DNA of 64,000 nucleotides, from contig CAWUHX010000068.1 in NCBI GenBank assembly GCA_963922205.1, positions 248,001-312,000 of the forward strand, written 5' to 3'. The stretch comes from Romanomermis culicivorax (lineage: Eukaryota > Nematoda > Enoplea > Mermithida > Mermithidae). A model generated the notes under the pieces. It did not search any database, was not told the DNA's origin, and saw nothing but the letters and a program-made list of their open reading frames with translations. The position numbers and the translations under genes are program-made. This document shows, piece by piece, positions 23,185-34,900 of this stretch (position 1 is the stretch's first letter; each line of letters opens with the position of its first letter).

Positions 23185-23960
23185 CCGTTGACTTCGATTT
23201 TCTGCAGACTTCAATTGCTCCGATAAATCCGAAGGTCTCTATTCCAACCCTTTCTTCGCTTGCGACTCAGCTAATTACGCTTGCAGTGGCAGTAAAGGTC
23301 ACAAATTAGCATGAGCCGCCTCCCTTTATTTCGACGCTGAACTACAAGTTTGCGACATTTTCGATAATGTGGAAGCTTGTTCGAACATAAAACCAAGGCC
23401 TCCTCCGGAACCCGAAGTTTGGCCGACCGCCATGGAAGTTGCGGTTGATTTCGATTGCTCCAATTTGCTAGATGGAAATCATCCGGAACCGAAATCGACT
23501 CGTCGCATACAATTTAGTGTACTTATACTTATTTTTTACTGTGTAGGTGACTTTTAGGTTAGAAGACTGTAAGATTCCTGGTCTCTCTGAAGATGACAGA
23601 CTTTCCAAAACCCGATTGTGATCAATTGGTTTTGGTAACCCATCCGATTGTACGTTATACTCAATATTTAAGATTTTGGTCACCTGTGAATTTTTGGATT
23701 TTAAAGATTTCGATAATGGCTATTTGATCACGTTAAAGCCTAATAACTGTCTTGATTTTCATTTTTTGAAACTCACTTCCGCTTGCTTTGGCGAGAAAGC
23801 TCGTCAACTTGAATACGGGAGCCTCTTCTACGATCCCGATAATTACATTTGCGATTTCGACGATTTTATAGAAATTTATGCCCATCGCCCAATCCAACAA
23901 CACAAATTTTTTGCTGGAGCTTGTGGACTGACGATTCTTCATTTACGTGAAATATAGTTC
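23185..23960 (+). pseudogene. Partial duplicated pseudogene of the peritrophin-A gene
   Basis: Sequence is colinear with 30855-31495 of the functional gene: the end of the preceding intron including ttctgcag, exon 3, the following intron and the start of exon 4. A cysteine codon (TGT in the functional exon) is TGA here (23312-23314). The equivalent of the exon-3 donor (CTGCAG|GTTACT) is lost, and the exon-4 part is frameshifted and has lost a cysteine although FYDPDN survives. It lies about 5 kb upstream of the functional gene in the same orientation, so it is a segmental rather than a processed copy because intron sequence is retained. Confidence 0.92.
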
Positions 23961-24035
23961 AGTAGAAAAAGAATGAAAATGTGACATTTCCAGTTAATTA
24001 TTTGCTAGATTTCATAAAACATCTTCACATCATCC

Positions 24036-24584
24036 TCATTGAGCTGGTGATACTCGACAATTGCTCGATTCTTCTTTTTCGTAGTATCGAGTGTCTCCTG
24101 AATCGTCTAAGCAGAAGCATCGACCTTTCGATCGCGGATAGCAGTTACGTTTGAAAACGCTCGAGTTCGATTGAGAACTAGCATCGTTTCTTTCTCCGAT
24201 TGGTCGACCTTCTCTAATACCCTATTCGTAAAAGAGGTTTTTTATAATTTTTGTATGCTGTTCCGAAATGATTTTGATGATAGAAGGAAAAATCTGGCGA
24301 AAATCAAATAGGTTAATCGTCTTCAGCGTCGAAAATGAAGATACAATGTTTTGCTACCTGATCTGGATCAAATGTATCGATTTGCATCAAATTTGCGACT
24401 TCATGTAGAGAAAGAAAATTATCTCAAAGAGTACTTTTGCTGAAGTTTAAAACTTTGGGCCGTAGATCGAAATCCCAAGCCGCTTGAGACAATAACCTTC
24501 AACTTTTACACATGATTGTCTCACTTCATCGGCAGTGCACAATAAAATCAGAATGCATGTGATATAACACACGGAAATTCGCAT
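24036..24584 (-). CDS. Possible small secreted Cys-rich protein, two exons, 81 aa
   Basis: Unrecognised candidate. Exon 1 (24584-24525) encodes MRISVCYITCILILLCTADE, a good signal peptide, and ends at a strong donor GAA|GTGAGA in phase 0. Exon 2 (24221-24036) follows an acceptor (cgaatag) and stays open in phase 0 to TGA at 24036-24038. Its C-terminal half has four Cys in the order C-x7-C-x-C-x17-C (RNCYPRSKG, RCFCLDDSG, SSNC). Codon usage resembles neighbouring exons. An alternative is that exon 1 reads through the donor to a stop at the TTTTAA near 24460, giving a 45-aa peptide. Without transcript data the model is tentative. Confidence 0.35.
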
Positions 24585-24599
24585 CTTCAAAAATGTTCA

Positions 24600-25689
24600 A
24601 TTTTCGAGAACAATAAAACTGATGACATGTTCAACTTTCAACATGAAAATCGACGATAACCGATTTTTCTGCTTATTCAAAGTTTTTTTAAATCAGAAAA
24701 GTAAATAACTTAATCAGAAAATAATCGGAAAAAATGTTTTCAATAATCGTTGCATAATTATCATTTTAGGTAATTTTGACCAAAGTGTAGTTCACAAAAG
24801 TCTCCTAGCTAGTGCCAGTAAACCGACTTCGCATGATGACAATTTTTTTCATTGAGGCGATCTAAAACAAGTTCAATTCCGCAATTGTTACGATTTCTAT
24901 AGTCTATTTAATTTTAACCATGCAACAAGCCAATCGCAAATGACAAAAAATGAGAGGAAAACTGTGATTTCGTCGTTGAAGTTTTAATATCTTTATTCTT
25001 TTCCGCTCACAATGATCTTCTCAACCGGCACTATCATTTTCTTACGATGCATCTGAAGTGGAACACAAGTGTATCAGTTTTTACGATTTCCTGCTAATCA
25101 TACGTCACATAGACATAAAATTTGTCAGTGCACTAATCATTCCATCGTCAACTTCTTTTCGATGAAAAATTCTACAGTAGAAGCTTGGGGTAAACAGGAT
25201 GGCCTGAAATCAAACCATAGTTCCCATTTCTTGATTCATTGCAGAGGATGGATAAAGAATTTTGCATGTTTGGAAAATCATGTTTTCTTCAATTCTATTC
25301 GCAAGTATCAGCGTTCAGTACTTGAATTTTCTGAAATCTTGTTCTAGGCTAATATTCTACTCGACTCGAAGTCTGATTACAGTAAATTTACCGTAAAACT
25401 GTATAAAAAATGAAAAAGTATGTTGCAGAAAATATTGTGCCTTCCCAAGCCTCCAATGGTTCCCTAAACTATAACGAAATTCAGCAAATGCTTAAGGAAT
25501 GGACTTCCTGGTGAGCCTTATTTCACTTACGTTGAAATAAGGGGTTGTTGTGTCCCCTTACCTACATATGTTCTTATATGAAAAAAAGCTTATCCAGGAA
25601 ATAAATCTTGACAAAATTGAATTTTCAACGTTCCGATCTCAAAATCTATAAAAATTTTGCACTTTGCGCTAGAATATTTTATCATTCTT
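24600..25689. other. Intergenic, nothing firmly recognised
   Basis: A 92-codon plus-strand ORF at 25069-25347 has no motif and no clear exon signals. The remainder is AT-rich. A fragment of the core module (AATTTTCAACGTTCC..., near 25620) is present. Confidence 0.4.
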
Positions 25690-26090
25690 GATGTTTCGTT
25701 CCAATTTATCAAATATTTTTGATTTCATGTTAATTTTCTGACTTTTTTTACCAGCGTCCTAGGGTAAACAATTCCAAAAGGTATGAAGAAGGGATACATC
25801 ACAGTTTTTAGGAATGTGTGAATATTTTTCAGCGAAAAAAATAATTTGGCGAATATGGCGGGAAAAATTTTGACTTCTTTTGCCAAATGGCGAAAAGGTC
25901 TGCGCGAAAAAATTTGTGGTTCCGACTTCATTCGAATTCAATAAAATGGTTTTTTGATTTCATTCGTGATCTGAAAAATTCGAGTTTTTTCTGCAATGGT
26001 AGTTTTTCGGGGTATTTCGCAGTCAAAGGCAACACTTCCTTAGGCCTAAGCTCAAGCTCGGTTATGCACTCCAGGTAACAAGTTCGTGGC
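25690..26090. repeat. Remnant of hAT-like element, variant subterminus TTTTGCCAAATGGCGAA
   Basis: Shares GTGTGAATATTTTT.AGCGAAAAA, TTCATTCGAATTCAATAAAATG.TTTTTTG and GATCTGAAA..TTCG with 61780-62030. The palindrome TTTGCCAAATGGCGAAAA (near 25880) has the same relative position as the palindromes of the other families. Confidence 0.55.
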
Positions 26091-26270
26091 ATAAAAATTC
26101 TTGGAACAAAAATGGCATTGTTATAGGTGATAGGAATTTTATGTATTATTCGAGGTAATGGGTTTTTGGAGGTTACGTATTATTCAAGGAATTGGGTCTT
26201 AATCGAAATGGCAAATGAGGCGATCGTATAGTGAGGTAGTACAATAGAGAAAACTCTGAAAGTGAAAAAC

Positions 26271-26520
26271 TATAGTCTGTTTTTTTTAAATGCCTCTAAA
26301 TAATTAAAGTGGGAAGCAAGTAGTATTTCATCATTTCACGATCTTCTGATAAACAATATATCATAGAGCGATGGAAATTTGTGAGCGTACTGACCTAACC
26401 TTTAACAGTTTTTCGAGTGAAAAATTTTACAGTAAGAACTTTATGTACGCGATTTTCACGATGATTACTGATTTGTGTCACTTTTCTTTTTGGAAGCACT
26501 TTATAAAAAACAGACTATAG
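26271..26520 (-). mobile_element. TATAGTCTG-family MITE
   Basis: Begins TATAGTCTGTTTTTTTTAAATG and ends CTTTATAAAAAACAGACTATAG, with GAAGCAAGTAGTATTT and AATTTGTGAGCGTACTGACC inside. About 250 bp, no ORF. Confidence 0.88.
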
Positions 26521-26572
26521 GAATCTTTTTAAATGACTTGCTCAAAATGTATTATTTCTCAAGTATTTATGC

Positions 26573-26757
26573 CATAGTCTATTTTTTATGGAATGCTTCA
26601 TTGAAAAATTACCAAAATTAGTATTGATTGTCAAAATCGTTCACTGAAAGCTTTCACAGTAGTACCATTCAGTATACGGTTTGGCACAGAATGACACAAT
26701 TACGAAATAATACATGCTGTTCCGCTTTTGGAAGCACTCCAAGAAAAACGGCCTATA
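26573..26757 (+). mobile_element. TATAGTCTG-family MITE, shortened copy
   Basis: CATAGTCTATTTTTTATGGAATGC at the left and GGAAGCACTCCAAGAAAAACG at the right; internal AAAATCGTTCACTGAAAGC matches other copies. Confidence 0.75.
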
Positions 26758-27994
26758 AGTGTCGACCAGTACGTAAACCAAAAGTGGATATTCATGTTTT
26801 TATAATTTTAACCTCCTTGTTGCGGAGAAATGTTGCGTTTTCACTGCAGTATAAAGTTTTTCACTCCGCGGTAAGCAAATGTCGAATCCAACCTACTTTT
26901 TTTGTTGTAGATGTTCCATGTTTCAGTTTTGTGTAAGTCGATATTCGAGGACTTTATTCGAGATGAAAGTTCAGGCAATGCTGGCACTGTAGAATTAAAA
27001 ATGATGACAAATCATGCTTGGATCTTTGATTCGAATTAATAAATACATGAGATAGCGATAGACTGAGTGAAGGATTATACAGTAAAATCGTTATGTGAAT
27101 ACTGTAATTATTCCAATAAACCGTGCTCCGTTCACTATTTTTTGGGATCACTTGGTGCTCCATTTATAAGAATTTGAAGTTCATCGTGAAACATTTCAAT
27201 TTTATCCATTTTTGTATTCCTTCATGGATATTCCAATCGTAGCCATTCCATTTTAACTTTCGTTGACGCCACTGTCCTATCTGCATAATTTTCGTATGAA
27301 ATATTATTACCTTTCTTAACCAAGGAAATAAAAAAATATGAACAAAAGAAAAACAAAAAACGATAAAAAAGAAAGCAGAGGAAAACGAATGTAACGAAAG
27401 AAAAACAAGAGAAAAATAAAAACAAATAATGAAATGAAATAAAGAATGGAAAATATTTTACTCTTGATTCAGGTATTTTGAGGGCTAGCAATGGGTCGGT
27501 TTACTTCTTTTTCTGCTGCTGCTGCTCCAATAGTTTTAAGCTTAAAATCCCAACTGTACTTTTTTCTACTGTCCTGAATTGTAGCAGATTCATCTGAAGA
27601 CAGAATTTCACATAACCAAAAAATCAATTGAACACACTAAAAATTACTGCAATCAAAATGAGCTTTGAAGCATGAACTCACCTAACGAATGGTATCGATA
27701 AAGGACAGACATAAATCTAATAATCGGTGCGCCTTTTATTTAAATGAATATGGTAATTTTAATTTTATTATGATCCTTTTCAGCTTGAACAAAAAAATAG
27801 ACTAAAAAATATGCTCACTTCGAGTTAGCTTTTAGTTTATTTTGCAGACACAGAAATCATCACCATTCCTGCCATCCTAATTTCTTGGTTTTGTAAATGC
27901 CGAGTTAAAATGGACTTTGAGATCGAAAATTAAACAGGGAGGAAAATGAGTTCGGCTTGCATTGAGAATCAACCTTCTAGATCATTGTTTTCAT
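26758..27994. other. Intergenic, nothing recognised
   Basis: Contains a purine-rich AAAGAAAAACAAAAAACG tract (27300-27450) whose complement gives a Phe-rich ORF, and a short GCT-repeat at about 27515-27528. No gene could be supported. Confidence 0.4.
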
Positions 27995-28620
27995 TTATAG
28001 TCGAAAAATACGGGTGCCGTAAAATATCGATGAGATCATAAAAATATGTGTCGAGCCAATTTCAAGCTGAATTCCGTCTACGGTTTGCTGCCGGAAATTT
28101 TCAATGCCCTCAACAGCAGATTGTTCGGAGGCTGATGCCTGGAAGAAGGAAAAATCTTCTTTCCAATAATCTGTCTTTCACAAAATATCTGTAAATTGAA
28201 AAAACACGAATTACTACAGTCCCTGTACCGTTTACAGTAGTCTATTATTGGAGAATTTTTCACTCAAATAATTTTGACTGAGATGCCCCCCAGATTTCAA
28301 GTCCTATTTGACATGGTTTTGCAGAAAACCTTACAAATTCGAAATACTACTCGGTTTTATTATATTTAGAAGCATTTAAGAGGAACAGAATTTTTTTTGT
28401 TGAAAATTTAACAAGAATTTTTTCGATTCTCAGGAAATGAAAGAACTGCAGCGGAAGTGATAATCACATTTTTAGCATCCAAAGAATGTACCGTAATTTC
28501 TCGACGTCCTGAAAGCTCCACCACCTAACGGCGAATGTTTACCAGCACCGCCGTTGGCAGCGACGGACGACGCTTTGGGCGACGCGGCGTCCGCCGGCCG
28601 TTGCGAATGACCTGGACAAC
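27995..28620 (-). pseudogene. Duplicated 3' end of CDK11 (pseudogene fragment)
   Basis: Same-orientation copy of 3410-4020. On the minus strand it retains [28 protein letters not shown] in frame, then diverges by a 1-base difference (AGCTTTCAGGACG here against AGCTTTCGGACG in CDK11). No kinase sequence lies upstream, so it cannot encode CDK11. It ends abruptly near 28620, about 365 bases before the peritrophin start codon. Confidence 0.9.
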
Positions 28621-28984
28621 AAACAATCGGAAAAACAATTCAAGGAAAATAGATTTTTCTGCAACCTTGTGAATTTTGGCGTTAGAAGATTTCTCATTTT
28701 TTATTTCACTGATTTTTTAATTTTTTCCTGATATTTTCATTTCGCCATATCTCGTAATTCATTCACGAATCAACAAAAATTTTCATCTTTCATGCAAATT
28801 TTCCGGCGGCTACACCGTGTCCACGAGAAATATAGTCTAAACAATCTATGTTGCGCATTTGCATAGGATCAAAGTCAGACTTTGTATAAAACCTGCCGCA
28901 AACTGGACCGTCCATCATTCTTTTTTTGTTTCGCGTTTTCCGATCGTAGCTTATTAATTTCTATTGAACATCCGTCATTTCGAC

Positions 28985-31900
28985 ATGGTTTGTCATCGTT
29001 ACACCCTTTTGTGGGGTAGCCTGGTGCTCATCTGCACGATGCCAAATTTCGTATCGTCGCATAAACAGCGAGTGTCGGCGTCGTCGTCGTCGGGTAGCGG
29101 CGAATATGGAAAGACGAAACCGAAACCACCTCGTAGGACGACCCTGATGGATGTGGCGATTCCCACAGCCGAACCAATGGTGGTCATGCCAGAACCGGAA
29201 CCCGATCAAGGTGAGCTGGACATCTGCAGTACGTGCTATGACCTACAATATAACCCTGTTTTTTATAAGTCTCAAATTCACACATTGTCCCGTGGACAAG
29301 TTTGGTCCACAGTAGTTCCGTGTCAACTTCTGTGCTATCCGAAATGATAAATGTAGCGATCCCAAATACAATGAAGTTTCTTGTCCATGAGCAGTAAGCA
29401 GAATAACTCTGCTGCATCGTGAATTTGTTGACCGAATGCTTGTTAAAAATTGGGTCTTGGTTGGCTGTGACTTGCGGTTTAGCAGGAAACTCAAGCTCAT
29501 TTTTAGAGGCCTTGTAAGGACAGAGTAGCTGACTAGTGTACGCGCAGATACTGCTGACCGGGGCCCGAAGGTAGTATAGCTTTAGTGCAATACACCCCTG
29601 ATATTCTTTACTACTGTGTAACTCTTCTGTTTCAGATATTTGTTTCGGCCAACCTGACGGCGATTACGCTAAATCAGCTTGCGAAAACGAATACTACTCT
29701 TGCGTGGCAAATAGCAAAATCGTTCGATACTGCCCCGGAAAATTGGTCTTCGACGCATATTACACGGATTGCGCCGACAAATCCAAAAGCAAAGGCTGCA
29801 CTGGTAAAGATCGACCCGCGCCCGAAGATCTACCTGTGGTCTCCACTTATCCGCCACTGTCTGGTAGGTTTTCACTGATGGAAACAAGAAGATGGTGAAG
29901 ATAAAGACACTTTGAGATATGAGGATACTGTTGAGATATAAGGATACTATTGAGATATAAGAATACTGTCGAAATGAAGTATGAGGATACATTGTTGAGG
30001 TATGAGGATACATTGTTGAGGTATGAGGATACATTGTTGAGGTATGAGGATACATTGTTGAGGTGTGAGGATACATTGTTGAGGTGTGAGGATACATTGC
30101 TGAGGTATAAGGATACATTGTTGAGGTATGAGGATACATTGTTGAGGTATGAGGATACATTGTTGAGGTATGAGGATACATTCTTGAGGTATGAGGATAT
30201 TGAGGTATGAGGATACATTGTTGAGGTATGAGGATACATTGTTGAGGTATGAGGATACATTGTTGAGGTATGAGGATACATTGTTGAGGTATGAGGATAC
30301 ATTGTTGAGGTATGAGGATACATTGTTGAGGTATGAGGTTGTTGAGGTATGAGGATACATTGTTGAGGTATGAGGATACATTGTTGAGGTATGAGGATAC
30401 ATTGTTGAGGTATGAGGATACATTGTTGAGGTATGAGGATACATTGTTGAGGTATGAGGATACATTGTTGAGGTATGAGGATACATTGTTGAGGTATGAG
30501 GATACATTGTTGAGGTATGAGGATACATTGTTGAGGTATGAGGATACATTGTTGAGGTATGAGGATACATTGTTGAGGTATGAGGATACATTGTTGAGGA
30601 ATGAGGATACATTGTTGAGGTATGAGGATACACTGTTGAGGAATGAGGATACATTGTTGAGGTATGAGGATACATTGTTGAGGTATGAGGATACATTGTT
30701 GAGGTATGAGGATACATTGTTGAGGTATGAGGATACATTGTTGAGGAATGAGGATACATTGTTGAGGGTAAGAGGATACACTGTTGAGGAATGAGGATAC
30801 ATTGTTGAGGTATGAGGATACATTGTTGAAGTATGAGGATACATTGTTGAAGTATGAGGATATTGTTGACTTCGATTTTCTGCAGACTTCGATTGCTCCC
30901 ATAGAGCTGACGGTCTCTATGCCAACCCTCTCCTCGCTTGCGACTCGGCTTATTACGCTTGCAGCGGCGGCAAAGGTCACAAATTAGCATGTATCGCCTC
31001 CCTTTATTTCGACGCTGAACTACAAGTTTGCGACGTTTTCGATAATGTGGAAGCTTGTTCGGGCAAAAAACGAACCCCTTCTCCAGAACCCGAAGTTTGG
31101 ACGGCAGCAATGGAAGTTCCAGTCGATTTTGATTGCTCAGATTTGCCCGATGGGAACCATCCAGATCCGAATTCGGCCCCGACGCGCTGCAGGTTACTCT
31201 TACATTACTCATTGTGTAGGCGACTCTTGATCTGAAATCGCAGATTCTTGGGTCTCTGAAGATGACAGATTTTTCAAAAATTCGATTTTCAAGATTTCTT
31301 GGGTTTTTCACTTAATGGCACTTTTGGGTTTTTCAAAGGCATGCCCCTTATCTAGTGTGTGATCAGCAACTCACTGCTTCAACTTTCACAGCCATGTCTA
31401 CTATGCTTGCTTTGGCGGCAAAGCTCGCCAACTTGAATGTTACGGCAACCTTTTCTATGACCCTGATAATGACCTCTGCGACCTCAACGAATTTGTCGTC
31501 GCTTGCGGTGGCCAGCCTCGCCCGCAGTTACCTGTCCCTGTCACATCAGAGCCGGCCGTTTCAGCTTTTGATTGCTCGAATTTGGAAGACGGTTTTTATG
31601 CTAATCCGGACGAACAATGTTCTGCTGCTTATTACAGTTGCGCCGGCGGTTTTGGCCGTATTTTGGCTTGCCCCGATGGATTGGTTTTCGAACCAGAATC
31701 TTTGAGCTGCGAACCCCGCGACTCTGCTTTCGTTTGCACTGGTGTTCGACCGACCTCTCCTTTGCCAGAGGATTGGACTGCAGGGCCGACATTTCCACGT
31801 AATTTTTCAAGGGCCTAGCTGTAAATGTCTTTGGTCTGTAGTTTCATTTCTTTGACAAAATGACCAAATCTTGGAATTCCACTCTATGGGAAACTTGTTT

Positions 31901-34900
31901 GCAGTACATGTGGGGCGGGCAAAGAAACGTTCTGCACACCTGTTTTTCCTACAAAAAATTCACAATTATCAAAAAAAGCTGTCTTGGGGGTGGCCTGGGT
32001 CTCAGGTGAGGAGTTTTACCACCCTCTACCGTGCATGTATGAACTTAATAGAATTTGCGTATGTCTCATGCTCGTTTTTTTCACAGCCGTGGCCTTCAGC
32101 TGCGAAGGTCTCGAAGACGGGCCACATGTCAATCCTGCAACAACTTGTAGCCAAAACTTTTTCTATTGCTCTAATGGTGTGGCCACTGCCGAAACATGCC
32201 CCGGCCGCCTCTACTTCGACGCCTCGAAAAAAGCTTGCGACAGTTATATCAATATTTTTGACTGCACTGGTGAACTCGCACCGACTACAGTTTTGCCTGC
32301 TGATCAGGCACAATGTACGTAAAGTCTACAATAACCATTCTCTTCTCACTGTTTTGGTCTCCAGGTGTCAATGCTGACTTTGATTGTCGGAACCATGCTG
32401 ACGGTCTGTACCCAGATGACAAACAACCTTGCTCGCACCGTTACTTCGCCTGTACTGCCGGATGCTCTGTTGAAAAAATCTGTCCATTAGACTTGTACTT
32501 TGATCCGGAACTGAGCGTTTGTAATCGCTTCGAAGACACCTTCGTCTGCAGTGGTCATCGTCCGACACCTTATGTTCCTGTAGAGAATGAACGTGAGAAC
32601 ACTGTATTTTGTGTTTTTGGTCGGAATGTCCAAAATTTTCACTACAGTATACCCTTATTTGCTGCATCATCTTCTTTCCAGCTGCTAGTCGTCGACCTCA
32701 AGTTTATGACTGCTCCGACAAGCTGGACGGCTTGTACGCCAACCCGGAGAGTGCTTGCTCTAATTTCTACTACGTTTGCAGCAACAAAGTCAGTGATATC
32801 CTCTTCTGCGCCGATGGTCTATTCTTCGATTCCGAAAATAATGGCTGTGACCGTTACGTTAACGTTTTTGCTTGCAGTGGCCTGCGACCTAGGACTGTGA
32901 CGCCTGCTGCACCTCATGAACCAGTGACGTTTGCCCCAAGTAAGACTTGTCACACGGAAAATCGGATTTCATCAATTCTTTTGTTGGTCTATCCTGTTTG
33001 GGGGCATGACATATAAATTCTGCCATGGGTGAGATAGACAAAAAAATTAAAAATCAAATCAGCATATTCCAGTCAAATCAACATATTCCTTAGTCAAATC
33101 AAAATATTCCTCTGTCAAATCAGCATATTCTTCATTCAAATCAGCATATTCTTCAAGCTGCATACCCTCGGTTAGTATGTGGAGTCAGCGCTTGCTTATT
33201 GTGGATCAATGAGGTTTGGCGAAAATCCATGGGGGGTCAATGCCTCAACCCTCCTACGTTGATGCCTGCTTTTCACCCACATTGAGACTCTTTTTGCAGT
33301 TGATTTTGACTGCACTGGTAAAGCCGATGGTGATTATGCTGATCATCGAGAAGCCTGCAGTAGCATATACTACACTTGTTTCGGCGGTATTGGGCAAATG
33401 TCGGAATGTCCCGCAACAAATCTTGTCTTTGATCCCGAATTAGACTTGTGCGAAGTTCGTGAAAAAGTTCCCGTCTGTGGTGGCATCCGTCCTCTTCCTG
33501 AAGATATTCCCATCGTTCAGCCTGCTGGTAAGCTGACTCCCTTTCCGCATTGTTCTTGCCATTTCCGTGTACCACTTTCTTTAGAACAACCTTTTGACTG
33601 CTCCAAGCTTCAAGATGGCAATTACGGCTCCAGTGACTGTGATAACTTGTACTACTCTTGCGTTGGTGGTGCTGCATTTCCCATCCACTGCCCCAGCGAT
33701 TTATTTTACGACATTCAGAACAACGTTTGTGATTGGAAGCAGTTTATTGTAAAATGTGGCGGCGCCCCTCGGCCAGCGACCCCGGCTGAGCAGCCTCAAC
33801 CTCAAGCTGAGCCTGAGCCAGAACCTGAACCTGAACCAGTGAGCAAGCCAGACACTTGACCTCTTACTTTTGCACTTTTTGCATTGCTTCTTTTCTGGCC
33901 TTGTTTTTAGCGTCTCCGTCGTCATGCCACCTCGACTAGTGCATCCAGTGACAAGTCTCTGCATAAACATCACGCTCGCAAATCTTTGTCCATGCCCCGT
34001 CGTCCTACCCCAGAACCCGGTATTGCTGAGCCAGCTGCAGAGCCTGCACCGCGAGATCTGCCTGCCATCAGGCCTCCTGTTTATCGACGCACGACCCGCA
34101 AGTTGCTGCCTCCACCTCCGGCCCAGCCACCACGGAAGCCAGTTACCTATGGTAAACGTACGACCGCCAGACCCGTGCCTCAACAGCCTCCCAAAACTTA
34201 CCATCGGCCAAGGCCTGTCGTCGCCCAACCAACAACACACCTCCTTCCTCGCATTTATGGGCGACCTGTTCCCACCATTGTTAGGCAGCCTGTTGCATAC
34301 AGAAAAATTACAATGCGCCCACGTCCTACTTTATCGACAACAAAGCGTGTTGCAGCTGACGTTCCAAAAGTCTACCGTCCCAAGTTCAGGCCGGCTTCTT
34401 CCCTGATCAAAGGTGAGGCCAGTGCACAACACAGGTTGCTTAGGTTGACGTCCATCAGGATGGTCTGGTCCTTTTGGGCCGGGCACCTCACTTGATTTTA
34501 GCTTCTCTTCTGTACAAATATGTATGTTTTCATCTTTTCTACCCAGCCAAGCCTGCACCTGCTTCTCCGGCTGTATCAGCTGAGACATCTGCGTCTTCGG
34601 AAACTACGCAGTACAAACCCAAAACTCGAGATCTGCCAATGATGCGCGTAGCCGCCGTCCGCACCCATTCACTCGTCACTCGATTGACCCCTGCTCCTGC
34701 ATCATACCACAAGAAAGCTAGGCGTCCAACTTTACCGCCGATGACTAGACCCACTCCTCCAGCTGATGTGCCGAAGGCTTATGTACGACATTTGCCTGCT
34801 TCACCAGTTTTACCAGGTAATTTTTGTACCTATTTTCTTCGACCCTAGTAATTAAATTATTGTACATCAGGAAAAATCAAGCTACAGGTACACGACTGCT

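Noticed and set aside
24022..24221. Alternative minus frame resembling a coiled-coil KxDL-type protein
   Set aside because: It has an in-frame TAG and its splice phase does not close with any upstream exon; the Cys-rich frame in the same segment stays open and in phase.
29905..30865. CRISPR-like array
   Set aside because: Units are directly contiguous with no spacers, in a eukaryotic intron.
29669..31311. Three minus-strand ORFs of 377-454 codons and plus-strand LLRYEDT-repeat ORFs
   Set aside because: They are produced by the 21-bp satellite, whose unit is a multiple of three; the segment is bounded by the donor and acceptor of a real intron.
33701..34240. 179-codon minus-strand ORF opposite the chitin-binding protein
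   Set aside because: Antisense shadow of GC-richer coding exons; no motif and no splice or start context.
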